A stretch of DNA of 58,250 nucleotides from Bacteroidota bacterium. GTDB taxonomy: Bacteria; Bacteroidota; Bacteroidia; Bacteroidales; FEN-979. The stretch is from positions 1 through 58,250 of the forward strand of contig JAPLDF010000061.1 in NCBI GenBank assembly GCA_026391835.1, in the 5' to 3' direction. This document shows positions 17,801-25,599 of the stretch, one piece after another (the stretch's first letter is position 1; every line of letters begins with the position of its first letter). Under the pieces are notes generated by a model. The model made no database searches. It saw nothing but the letters and a program-made list of their open reading frames with translations, and had not been told where the DNA came from. A program made the position numbers and the translations under genes.

Positions 17801-20010
17801 AATATACCAAGGCTTCGGGACTGAAGCCGGGCGAGAAATACCCGGCTGCAAAAATCGCTGAAATCGATGCAATCCTTGCAGGCATTGCAAAACAGAAAGC
17901 CCTTGATGATGAATATGCCGCGATCATTGTGAATGCAGATAAACTCCTTGCCGACAAATCCTATGCCCTGTCGAAGGGGCAATACCAGGCTGCCCTCGCA
18001 AAAAAGCCTTCAGAGCAATACCCGAAAGACAAGATAGGTGAAATTGACAAAGCCCTGGCTGAATTGGCGAGCATCAAGGACCGTGATGACAAATATGCAG
18101 CGTCGGTCGGAAATGCTGACAAACTGCTGGCACTTAAATCTTTCGCCCCTGCGAAGGCAGAGTACCTGAATGCGGCTTCTATCAAACCGCAGGAAAGCTA
18201 TCCGAAGGATAAGATATCCGAAATTGATGCAGCACTTGCGGCCATTGCGGCAGCTAAAGCGCTCGATGACAAGTACACAGGTATCATCACCAATGCTGAC
18301 AAGTTGCTGGCTTCAAAATCGTATGACCAGGCCAGGCTTGATTACCAGGGTGCCGGCAACGTCAAGCCTGCTGAGAATTACCCGAAGGAAAAAATCGCCG
18401 AAATCGATAAGATATTGGCAGAGATCGCTGCAGCGAAGACGCTTGATGAAAATTATAAGGCATCCATTGCAAAGGCCGATTTGCTGCTCGCCGCCAAAAC
18501 ATATGAACCTGCAAAAACCGAATATCTCAAAGCTGCCGGGTTGAAACCGGACGAACAATATCCCAAAACCAAAATTGCTGAAGCCGAAGCAGCCCTCGCA
18601 GCGATTGCGAAACAAAAAGCCCTGGAAGATGAATATGCAGCCACCATTGCCAGTGCTGATAAACTTCTTTTGGAAAAATCGTATGAACCTGCAAAAGCCG
18701 ATTACCAGAAGGCCGGCTTGCTGAAACCTGCAGATCAGTACCCAAAAACAAAGATAGCCGAAATTGACAGGGCCCTTGCAGATGTGGCCCGCCTGAAGGC
18801 CATCGATGAACAATATGCTGCAGCGATTGCGGGTGCCGACAAATTGTTCTCCGACAAATCCTACGACCAGGCCAAAACAGCCTACCTTGAAGCCGGAAAG
18901 ATCAAGCCGGCCGAGCAATATCCAAAGGATAAGATCCTCGAAATCGGGGACTTGCTTGCTGCAATCGCCAAACAAAAAACGCTGGATGACAAATACGCAG
19001 CATCCCTGGCAAAGGCCGACCAGATGCTGGCTGTAAAATCATACGACCCGGCGAAGCTGGAATACACCAATGCGTCGACACTGAAGCCTTCTGAGCAATA
19101 TCCAAAGGACAGGATCGCTGAAATTGATGGCGTGCTTGCCGAGTTGAAGGCAAAGGAAGATGCCTACAAGGCATCACTGGCTACTGCAGACCAGTTGCTG
19201 GCCCAGAAAAAATACGAGGAGGCCCGAACGGAGTACCAGAATGCACTGGTAATGAAACCCCAGGCTACCTATCCGAAGGACAAAATCACCGAAATCAGCA
19301 AATCCCTGGAAGAGATGCTGGGCAAGCAGAAATATTATGACAACCTGGTTGCCAATGCAGATAATTTATTGAAAGACAAAGATTACGGAAGGGCAAAAGA
19401 GACCTACCAGCAGGCGCTTGGGCTGTTCCCTGCCCAGGCTTACCCCAAAGACCAGATAAACCTCATCACCTCGAGGGTTGACAGTTTGTACCGTGCCAAC
19501 AAGTCGCGTTACGATAAAGCGGTTGCCGATGGTGACAAGTTTTATAATTCTTTTGAATTTGACAAATCGGTTGACGCCTATACCGAAGCTGCAAACCTGC
19601 TTCCAATGGAAAAGTACCCGCGCGAAATGATTGTCAAGATCCGCAAGACGATTGCAGAGAATGCCATCGCCGATGTGCTCAACTCAACTGTCACAATTGC
19701 CTCCAATACCGAAAAACAATTCTCGTTCACACCGGTCAACATTGCCTCCAGAAAGAACAACTTCGTGTATATCAAGATCAAAAACCTTTCAGGGAAACCA
19801 TTCAATGTGCTGATGCGTTACGGAAAAGACAAACAGGCCAACGGGGGTGTTGTTATGCGCAACCTCAATACCGATGGAAAAGTAAACGAAAGACTTGTCA
19901 GCGTAAAGGACCAGGACTTGTGGTCGCGGGAAGACAACAACTGGATCAGCCTTTACCCGCAGGGTGGTGATGTTGAGGTTTCATTTATCCAGGTTTCGAG
20001 GGCTAAATGA
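14890..20010 (+). CDS. Giant TPR-like tandem-repeat envelope protein
   Basis: 1706 residues. One N-terminal membrane segment (about 12-29) is followed by 26 copies of a helical unit of about 60 residues. The unit reads roughly ADKLLAxKSYxxAxxEY, then xxAxxLKPxExYPKDK and IAEIDxxLA. It resembles a single tetratricopeptide hairpin plus a third, charged helix. The last 120 residues (from about 1590) have no repeats and look beta-rich (NNFVYIKIKNLSGKPFNVLM). The repeats would form a long solenoid reaching into the periplasm or to the surface, with the C-terminal domain at its tip. Function unknown. It lies between lolD and a convergent phosphoesterase gene, 27 bp from the latter. Confidence 0.9.
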   Translation: MKINGFKKSFPIIAAAFVSVLAFALFVTYQTISEQNSHRSLPLVLDSAYDTIPGKKANPQDSVYNALLASADKFFNEKNYEKSLAELVKAQKIKPQDQSLKERISKLNALVATQKEQGESSQKAMASGDAYFKAKDYLNAKASYQLAVSQNPNDESAKEKLRKTLDLLRSQKAQNILFDVAVASADKLFQAGDYAKAMAEYENASKLLPGDPYPKNKINEIIKIQVDNQVKNEEYGKAIASADKFFIVKNYQDALLDYKKAAGIKPDEKYPQDRIKEVTGLLAAQKAKDDAYNKAIALGDQSFKGIQYPEAVKSYKEALVIKPEQVYPRDKIKEIEAILARRTSAQADYDKYISLADSFYIDKKYFKARENYLMASSVKPAEAYPKEMISKADKMLTGQEAAMAKALEEQYIKTIAGADKLLADKSYEPARAEYLKASNLKPAEQYPKDKIQEIENIFANALKNKEEQYKLAISSGDKAFTGKMYETARSEYSNALVIKPNEVYPKARLTEIEKLIAADARQKAADSRYANTIGKADSMYMVKAYLAAKSEFQNASKMKPEEVYPKNKIVEINLILFNLEKQKAQEGLYTASVAKADKLFAEKSYAQAKAEYGNASKLKPGEAYVNDRIAEIDKILGDVAAGKALDDKYAAAIATADKLLASKTYDQARLEYLDAGSIKPSERYPKDKIAEIDKTLADIAASKSIDENYQAAIVQADKYLAEKTWEPARAEYTKASGLKPAEQYPKTKIAEIDAALAAIARQKATDEAYTSAIAKADKLLTDKSYEPALAEYQGALKLKPTEEYPKGKIGEITQLLAGLEKQKSMDTQYANSVARADKLLAEKTYLPAKTEYANALAIKPRESYPQEKIVEIDKILADLAAAKVLDDKYAGIVANADRLLAAKTYEQARLEYQNALGVKPAENYPKDKITEIDKILADIAAAKSLDENYTATIASADRHLTEKSYDVAKSEYTKASGLKPGEKYPAAKIAEIDAILAGIAKQKALDDEYAAIIVNADKLLADKSYALSKGQYQAALAKKPSEQYPKDKIGEIDKALAELASIKDRDDKYAASVGNADKLLALKSFAPAKAEYLNAASIKPQESYPKDKISEIDAALAAIAAAKALDDKYTGIITNADKLLASKSYDQARLDYQGAGNVKPAENYPKEKIAEIDKILAEIAAAKTLDENYKASIAKADLLLAAKTYEPAKTEYLKAAGLKPDEQYPKTKIAEAEAALAAIAKQKALEDEYAATIASADKLLLEKSYEPAKADYQKAGLLKPADQYPKTKIAEIDRALADVARLKAIDEQYAAAIAGADKLFSDKSYDQAKTAYLEAGKIKPAEQYPKDKILEIGDLLAAIAKQKTLDDKYAASLAKADQMLAVKSYDPAKLEYTNASTLKPSEQYPKDRIAEIDGVLAELKAKEDAYKASLATADQLLAQKKYEEARTEYQNALVMKPQATYPKDKITEISKSLEEMLGKQKYYDNLVANADNLLKDKDYGRAKETYQQALGLFPAQAYPKDQINLITSRVDSLYRANKSRYDKAVADGDKFYNSFEFDKSVDAYTEAANLLPMEKYPREMIVKIRKTIAENAIADVLNSTVTIASNTEKQFSFTPVNIASRKNNFVYIKIKNLSGKPFNVLMRYGKDKQANGGVVMRNLNTDGKVNERLVSVKDQDLWSREDNNWISLYPQGGDVEVSFIQVSRAK
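16501..19020 (+). repeat. Fourteen consecutive 180-bp coding repeat units
   Basis: The codons for the Ala-Asp pair of the unit end at 16500, 16680, 16860 and every 180 bases up to 19020, giving 14 intervals with no insertion or deletion. Flanking units depart from this period (for example 174 bp before 16320). Third-position differences between units are frequent, so the array is not a recent amplification. Confidence 0.9.
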
Positions 20011-20037
20011 TGTAATGTGTAGTCATTTGATGATTAA

Positions 20038-21393
20038 TCACTTGCCCGTGTCCTGATTTCCGGACGTGCCTTTCATGAGTGTGAAGAGGGTTATTTCCGG
20101 TAAAATCCCGATCCGTCCGGAATAGCCGATGTTTCCAAGTCCCTGGTTGACATACAGGTATTGGGGCGGGTATGCGCCGGGGCTTTGATAAAGGCCGCAC
20201 CAATGGGCATACAACCATTTCACAGGGCTCCAGTGGATGTTGCAGCAATCGATGCCGATTTGTCCGCCATGGGTATGCCCGGCAAAAGTTACATCAATCT
20301 TCGGATAATCTTTTGAGACAATTTTGTCCCAATGCGACGGATCATGTGACAGCAGCAACTGGATGGCCATGTTTTCAGTTCCTTCCTGTGCAACGGCCAT
20401 ATCGCCTCTTCGCTGGAACCGGCGGGTTGACCCCCAGTTTTCGACACCGATCACGGCTATGCTGTCGTTACCTCGTCTCAGGATATCATGGGAGTTCCGC
20501 AACAGTTTCCATCCCAGGTTGTTATAGAAGGACACCAAGTCAGACATGTTCTTCTTTTTAACTCCGGGTGTCGGCCAGGTGATGTAGTCACCGTAATCGT
20601 GGTTTCCCAGGATGGCGTATATCCCAAAGGGCGCCTGCAGCGTTTTTAGAATGTTCTCAAATCCCCTGCCGTCTGCCGTGCAATAGTTGAACATGTCGCC
20701 GGTAAAGAAGATCACATCCGGTTTCAGTTCGTTGATTTGATCCATCGCCTCCTGCAGCCTCTGTTTCGATCCCCAGCTGCCAAGGTGCACATCGGAAATC
20801 TGTACGATTTTAAGCCCGTTGAAAGCTGCCGGAAGTTCGTTCAAGGTGATTCCCTGCCGCCGCACCGTGAAATCAAATTGCCAGAAGAGCATGCCTGCGG
20901 CCATGATCAGGAAAACCAGGGCTCCCATGATCCAGCCGGTAACAAGAATTGGTTTGAAACGATGAAGTGAATTGAAGGAGATTGTCCTTCCCCGGACCAG
21001 GCGCTGGAAAGTGAAGTCAACCAGGCGGCCGGTATCTGCCAGTATCAGTGTGACCATCGGCAGAAATTCCGCCAGGAAAAGGATCAGGATGATACTCTGG
21101 AGGTAGGTTCGAAATGGAATGTTCCACTCAAGGAAAGAAACCATGAACCCGTAACCCATCAGGGAAACGATCAATGCAACCGGGAACCAGTAAAGGATGG
21201 CTGCCAGCGACCGCAATACCCTGCTGTGTTTATGAAGGCCACGGGATACCGAAAACCAGAGGTACCCGTAGAAGACAAGGAAAAAGAAGAAATACAGGAA
21301 CATCCCGCTGTATTTTGGCAGGAATGCCCGCAAGACCACCACCATGCTCAAAGAAAGAACGACAAAGATGGCGGAAACTAAATGTTTTTTCAT
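20038..21393 (-). CDS. Membrane-bound calcineurin-like metallophosphoesterase
   Basis: 451 residues. Four to five N-terminal membrane helices (first about 180 residues) precede a metallophosphoesterase domain with the full two-metal site: SDVHLGSW, FTGDMFN, GNHDYG, SHDPSHW and AGHTHGGQIG. Family members cleave phosphodiesters or remove lipid-linked phosphate groups. Its substrate is unknown, and the membrane part hints at a lipid or an envelope role. Its start overlaps the stop of the hydro-lyase gene by 4 bp (ATGA), so translation is probably coupled. Confidence 0.9.
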   Translation of the reverse strand: MKKHLVSAIFVVLSLSMVVVLRAFLPKYSGMFLYFFFFLVFYGYLWFSVSRGLHKHSRVLRSLAAILYWFPVALIVSLMGYGFMVSFLEWNIPFRTYLQSIILILFLAEFLPMVTLILADTGRLVDFTFQRLVRGRTISFNSLHRFKPILVTGWIMGALVFLIMAAGMLFWQFDFTVRRQGITLNELPAAFNGLKIVQISDVHLGSWGSKQRLQEAMDQINELKPDVIFFTGDMFNYCTADGRGFENILKTLQAPFGIYAILGNHDYGDYITWPTPGVKKKNMSDLVSFYNNLGWKLLRNSHDILRRGNDSIAVIGVENWGSTRRFQRRGDMAVAQEGTENMAIQLLLSHDPSHWDKIVSKDYPKIDVTFAGHTHGGQIGIDCCNIHWSPVKWLYAHWCGLYQSPGAYPPQYLYVNQGLGNIGYSGRIGILPEITLFTLMKGTSGNQDTGK

Positions 21394-23165
21394 TTATTTT
21401 TAACGTAGTTCACCAGCCCTTTGGCCTCGAAAATTTCCATCAGTTTCGATGGCAGGGGCGCAAAGGCGTATGGCTTGCCGTCGATGAAGATCACTCCTTT
21501 TGCAAAGTCAATGGAAACCTCGTCACCCTGTTTGTAAGCGTCAACAGCCTCAGGTACCAGGATGATCGGCAGCCCCTGGTTCACCGAGGAGCGATAAAAG
21601 ATCCGGTTTACCGATTTGCAGATAACGGCTTTGATTCCTGCAAAGGCCAGTCCCACCGAAGGATGTTCCCGTGAACTGCCGCATCCGAAGTTGGCGCCGG
21701 CCATGATGATGTCGCCCTGCTTAACACGGCCTGAAAAGCTGTTGTCGAATCCCTTGAAGAGATGGGGTAAAATCTTATCCGGTTCAGTGCTCTGGACATT
21801 ATAGGTAAGGTTGCCTGCAAACATCTGGTCGGTGTTGAGGTTGTCAACATCCGAATAATTCCAGGTTCCGCCGCTGAAGCGGTCGTCGCCCTCCCTGATA
21901 TCCACCGTGGCGCTTTGTGGCGCATGGAATGGAAAGATATCATTGGCCGCAATGCCCCTCGGATCGGTGATTTCACCGTTCAATGCCGAGATCGCAACAG
22001 TTGAGGGCGATGCCAGGTAAACACTGGAAGCAGGATTGCCCATCCGTCCCTTGAAGTTGCGGTTTGCAGTTGAGATTACATTGTAGTTGTCGGCAGGAAT
22101 TCCCTGGCCGGTTCCCAGGCACGGGCCGCACGAAGCGGACAGCACATTGGCCCCCGACTCCATGAATATCTCGATCAGCCCCTCTTTCATGGCCTGCATG
22201 AATATCTCTTTCGAAGCGGGAATGATCTGCAGTTGCATGTATTTTGGCACTTTCTGTCCCTTCAGCACTGCGGCGGCTTCACGCAGATCCTGGAGGCGGC
22301 CATTGGTGCAGGTTCCAATGAGTGCCTGCTGGATTTTGGTACCCCGGACCTCTGAAACAGCTTTTACATTGTCAACATGATGCGGAGCGGCCACTACCGG
22401 GAATACATCGGCCAGGTTGATTTCAATTTCTTTCAGGTAGGCGGCGTCATCATCGGCCCAAACACCCTGCAGCTTATGTCCGAAGTGACTTTCCAAAACC
22501 TCGTCGGCAGGGAATACAGCATTCTTGGCACCCATTTCCGATGCAAGGTTCGAAAGCACCATCCGGTCAGAGACTGACAGCGATTTTACACCTTCACCGT
22601 GGTACTCAATAGACATGTAATCGGCTCCGCTTGAACCGATCATGCCGATGATCCAGAGGGCCAGGTCTTTTGCGTATACACCGCGCTGCAAGCTGCCATG
22701 CAGTGTTATTTTTATGGATTCAGGCACACGGAACCAGGTCTCACCTTGTTTCCACAAACCGGCAGTTTCGGTGCGGTCGATGCCGGCGGCAAAAGCATTG
22801 TAAGCCCCTGCAGTGCTTGTGTGGCTGTCGCTGCCAACGATGATCAGCCTGGGCCTGGCATAGTACGACATCAACTGGTGGCAGATGCCGTCGCCGACAT
22901 CATGGAATTTTTTAATGCCGTATTTCTCAACAAAATCGCGGATCACCTGGTAGTCGTTCGCAAGTTTTGAGTTGGTAGGGGGGGCGTTGTGATCAAGGGT
23001 GATCAGCAGTGTATCAGGATTGGCAAGGGTTGTTCCTCCCATTTTTTTGAAGGTGCTGTAGATGCTGGAGGTGTTGTCGTGAGATAAAATAATGTCGGGC
23101 CGTGCGAAGACAATACTTCCTGTTTCGGCACCAAAGATTTTTTCAGCAAAAGTTTTTCCGGCCAT
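21390..23165 (-). CDS. Aconitase-superfamily hydro-lyase, LeuC-LeuD fusion type
   Basis: 591 residues. The large part (about 1-400) carries the aconitase/LeuC motifs VGSDSHTSTAGAYNA and the three iron-sulfur cysteines (GTCTNGR; SCGPCLGTGQ). The C-terminal part (about 450-591) is the swivelling domain with FGCGSSREHP, as in LeuD. Both parts lie in one chain, much shorter than the roughly 750-900 residues of classical aconitases. It could isomerise isopropylmalate, homocitrate or a related hydroxy acid, or act as aconitase. No leu or lys pathway gene is adjacent to decide. It is the first gene of a two-gene transcript with the metallophosphoesterase. Confidence 0.85.
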   Translation of the reverse strand: MAGKTFAEKIFGAETGSIVFARPDIILSHDNTSSIYSTFKKMGGTTLANPDTLLITLDHNAPPTNSKLANDYQVIRDFVEKYGIKKFHDVGDGICHQLMSYYARPRLIIVGSDSHTSTAGAYNAFAAGIDRTETAGLWKQGETWFRVPESIKITLHGSLQRGVYAKDLALWIIGMIGSSGADYMSIEYHGEGVKSLSVSDRMVLSNLASEMGAKNAVFPADEVLESHFGHKLQGVWADDDAAYLKEIEINLADVFPVVAAPHHVDNVKAVSEVRGTKIQQALIGTCTNGRLQDLREAAAVLKGQKVPKYMQLQIIPASKEIFMQAMKEGLIEIFMESGANVLSASCGPCLGTGQGIPADNYNVISTANRNFKGRMGNPASSVYLASPSTVAISALNGEITDPRGIAANDIFPFHAPQSATVDIREGDDRFSGGTWNYSDVDNLNTDQMFAGNLTYNVQSTEPDKILPHLFKGFDNSFSGRVKQGDIIMAGANFGCGSSREHPSVGLAFAGIKAVICKSVNRIFYRSSVNQGLPIILVPEAVDAYKQGDEVSIDFAKGVIFIDGKPYAFAPLPSKLMEIFEAKGLVNYVKNK

Positions 23166-23267
23166 ATCGGTAAAGAATAAAATGGTTAAAAAGAATGGTT
23201 GTTTTTAGTTTAACAATTGATACTGGTGCAAATTTCATGTTTTTTTTTGTGATTTTTCAAAAAAAAC

Positions 23268-23275
23268 TATCTTTA
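23268..23275 (+). promoter_or_regulatory. Probable -7 element of the TPR-HTH gene
   Basis: TATCTTTA matches TAnnTTTG at seven of eight positions, 38 bp before the ATG at 23314. The fit is moderate and no -33 TTG is evident. Confidence 0.35.
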
Positions 23276-23313
23276 CCAATGAAAATGAAGGTGCATGCAT
23301 ATTTGATCCTGCC

Positions 23314-25224
23314 ATGACTCATCCAACCAACTTCACCGCTTTTTGGAAAGACCTGAATTTGTTCACAAGCAAAAATATATTGCTGGTTCTCACCCTGCAA
23401 TTTCTTTGGTTTGTTCCCTGCCGTGCGGTGAATGTTGACAGCCTCAGAAGGTTGCTCCCGGGGGCTAAAGGAAATGAAAGGGTGATCCTGCTGAATAAAC
23501 TCGCCGGGGCTTTCGCAGAAGACTCCACAGGCATTGCGACCGGTTATGCGAACGAAGCGCTGAACAGTGCCCGTGCAGCGGGATTCAGGAAGGAGGAGGC
23601 CTATTCGCTGAAGCTTCTTGCCGATATAGCTTTTAACCTGAATGATTTTAAAACGGCGATCCGCTTTTACACCCAGTCGGCAGAAGTTGAAAAACATTCC
23701 AGGGGTACGAAAACGGAGGAATATGTAAGCAGGACAGGCGATGTCGGATATTGCTATCTCATGCAAAACGACTACACGCATGCACTGGAATACTTCCGGC
23801 AGGCACTGGATCTCGCAACGAAAGGTGAGATTGAGGAAGAGATTGCCAGCAATTACAGCAACATTGGCACCATTTACGTGGAATGGGGAGATTTTGGAGA
23901 AGCCATTGACAATTTCCGGCATGCAATGGAAATTGACCGTCGGGCGTCCAGGAACGACCAGATATCCGTCGATTTAAATAACATCGGGAAGGTATATGAA
24001 CTCTGGGGCAAGTACGAACTGGCCATCCATTATTACCAGGAAGCCCTGGTTATTGAGCAAAAAGCACAAAACAAGGCCCGTATTGCTGTCAGGTTGAACA
24101 ACCTTGGAACCGTTTGCAAAGCCTGGAAGAAATACCCTGAAGCACTTGACTATCTTCAGCAGGCGCTTGAAATCGAAACGGCACTCGGAGATACAGAGAA
24201 GGTCGGCAAACGGCTGGCCTATATCGGCAGCACCTATCTGGCGATGGGGGACTATCGCAAAAGCTATGTATTTCTAAACCAGGCGCTACCCATCCTCACC
24301 AAAATGGACCTCCATGATGAACTTGCCCGGTTGCATAACAGTTTCGGGAAGTATTTCCTCGCGATGAGGGACTATCCCATGGCCATTAAGCATCTGAATA
24401 TGAGCCAGGTTCATGCAATAGCCGGCAACCTCAAGCCTCTGCAGATAAGCAACTATGAAACGCTTTCTGCTGCCTGGGAAAAAAGCAACAATTATCCGGA
24501 GGCGTTGTCGGCATATAAACTGTATATGGCCATAAAGGATTCTGTTTTCACCAGCCAGAGCGATGTAAAACTGGCGGAATTCCAGGCGAAATTTGACAAT
24601 GAAAAGATGAGTCTCGAAAATGAACGTCTTAAGAATGAAGCCAGGCAAAAACAAAACCGGAACATCATCATAGGCGTGTTGCTGATCAGCCTGGTGCTCA
24701 TACTGCTGGCCTTGTTGTTTATTTTACGCCTCCGGGCAAAAAACTCCCGGCAGGCGCAGGAAATGGCGGAGCAGTCTGCCGTTCGGTATCAGATGGATAT
24801 TGAATTGAAAAACAAGGAACTCACCTGTAAGGCTATGTCTATTATCCGGAACAATGAAACCTTGTCGGAAATGATAGAAGGAATAGAAACGGCGATCAGA
24901 AAAGGAGAATCCATTGAGGGTTACCAGAATGTGCTGCAAACATTCAGAAATGTCGAAAGGGATAAAAGCTGGGGCGAATTTGAACTGCGTTTTACACAGG
25001 TTCACAAAGATTTTTATGATAAGCTTAATGAAACTTTCCCGGATCTCAGCCCAAATGAAAAAAAGCTCTGTGCCTTTCTGCGGCTGAACATGACCACCAA
25101 GGATATCGCCTCCATTACACACCAAAGTGTGCACAGCATAAACGTAGCCCGCACCCGGCTGCGCAAAAAAATAAACCTTGCCAACAGTGATGAAAACCTC
25201 ATTAATTTCCTGATCAACCTCTGA
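23314..25224 (+). CDS. Membrane TPR protein with C-terminal LuxR-like HTH (transcription regulator)
   Basis: 636 residues. A signal-type hydrophobic stretch (about 22-38) is followed by 7-8 tetratricopeptide repeats (about 60-410), a membrane helix at about 450-473, a coiled linker, and a C-terminal helix-turn-helix (LSPNEKKLCAFLRLNMTTKDIAS, then SVHSINVARTRLRKKI). This puts the TPR part in the periplasm and the DNA-binding part in the cytoplasm, a one-component sensor design common in Bacteroidota. It lies directly upstream of the giant T9SS cluster on the same strand, so regulation of that cluster is a reasonable inference but is not shown. Confidence 0.88.
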   Translation: MTHPTNFTAFWKDLNLFTSKNILLVLTLQFLWFVPCRAVNVDSLRRLLPGAKGNERVILLNKLAGAFAEDSTGIATGYANEALNSARAAGFRKEEAYSLKLLADIAFNLNDFKTAIRFYTQSAEVEKHSRGTKTEEYVSRTGDVGYCYLMQNDYTHALEYFRQALDLATKGEIEEEIASNYSNIGTIYVEWGDFGEAIDNFRHAMEIDRRASRNDQISVDLNNIGKVYELWGKYELAIHYYQEALVIEQKAQNKARIAVRLNNLGTVCKAWKKYPEALDYLQQALEIETALGDTEKVGKRLAYIGSTYLAMGDYRKSYVFLNQALPILTKMDLHDELARLHNSFGKYFLAMRDYPMAIKHLNMSQVHAIAGNLKPLQISNYETLSAAWEKSNNYPEALSAYKLYMAIKDSVFTSQSDVKLAEFQAKFDNEKMSLENERLKNEARQKQNRNIIIGVLLISLVLILLALLFILRLRAKNSRQAQEMAEQSAVRYQMDIELKNKELTCKAMSIIRNNETLSEMIEGIETAIRKGESIEGYQNVLQTFRNVERDKSWGEFELRFTQVHKDFYDKLNETFPDLSPNEKKLCAFLRLNMTTKDIASITHQSVHSINVARTRLRKKINLANSDENLINFLINL

Positions 25225-25359
25225 CAGGTCTCCGGCAACCTATAATTACCCTATAATCCATATATGTACAACTTGTTGGTATACTGGCGTATATGATCCA
25301 TGTATCACAAATGTGACCATTGTTTTTCCCATTGTATCATTATTGTATCAACCGCTTAT

Positions 25360-25390
25360 TTGCAATCTGCCAAGGCTGGTCGTATTCTTG
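25360..25390 (+). promoter_or_regulatory. Probable promoter at the head of the T9SS cluster
   Basis: TTG (25360-25362) and TATTCTTG (25383-25390, one mismatch to TAnnTTTG) are spaced by exactly 20 bases. It lies 25 bp before the small coiled-coil gene. The 25225-25359 stretch upstream is non-coding and AT-rich. Confidence 0.5.
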
Positions 25391-25415
25391 CCCTGATTTT
25401 AAAATACCGGTACGA

Positions 25416-25589
25416 ATGGAAGACAGCAGAAAGATACTGGAAGAAGAAATCAAACGGTTGCTGGAAGATAGCAAGGCTGAGAATGATGCATTGAAAAAGT
25501 TGATCCTGGCTCTGCAGGAAGAAGAAATGAAAATGAAAAAAAACAAAGAAAAATCCGGAGAATCATCACCGAAAAATAATATCAAATAA
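25416..25589 (+). CDS. 57-residue coiled-coil protein ahead of the giant T9SS genes
   Basis: The ATG at 25416 gives a 57-residue, highly charged helical protein (MEDSRKILEEEIKRLLEDS then ENDALKKLILALQEEE) with a lysine-rich tail. It has no signal peptide, so it stays in the cytoplasm. A longer reading from 25320 would add a poorly protein-like front and would begin upstream of the likely promoter. It ends 10 bp before the first giant gene and should be co-transcribed with it. Function unknown; a regulatory or chaperone role would be a guess. Confidence 0.6.
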   Translation: MEDSRKILEEEIKRLLEDSKAENDALKKLILALQEEEMKMKKNKEKSGESSPKNNIK

Positions 25590-25599
25590 AAACAGAAAC

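Noticed and set aside
18313-18975. 220-residue frame on the minus strand inside the giant repeat gene
   Set aside because: It is an antisense shadow of the 180-bp repeats. Its apparent periodic Cys/Phe/Gly pattern mirrors the coding strand.
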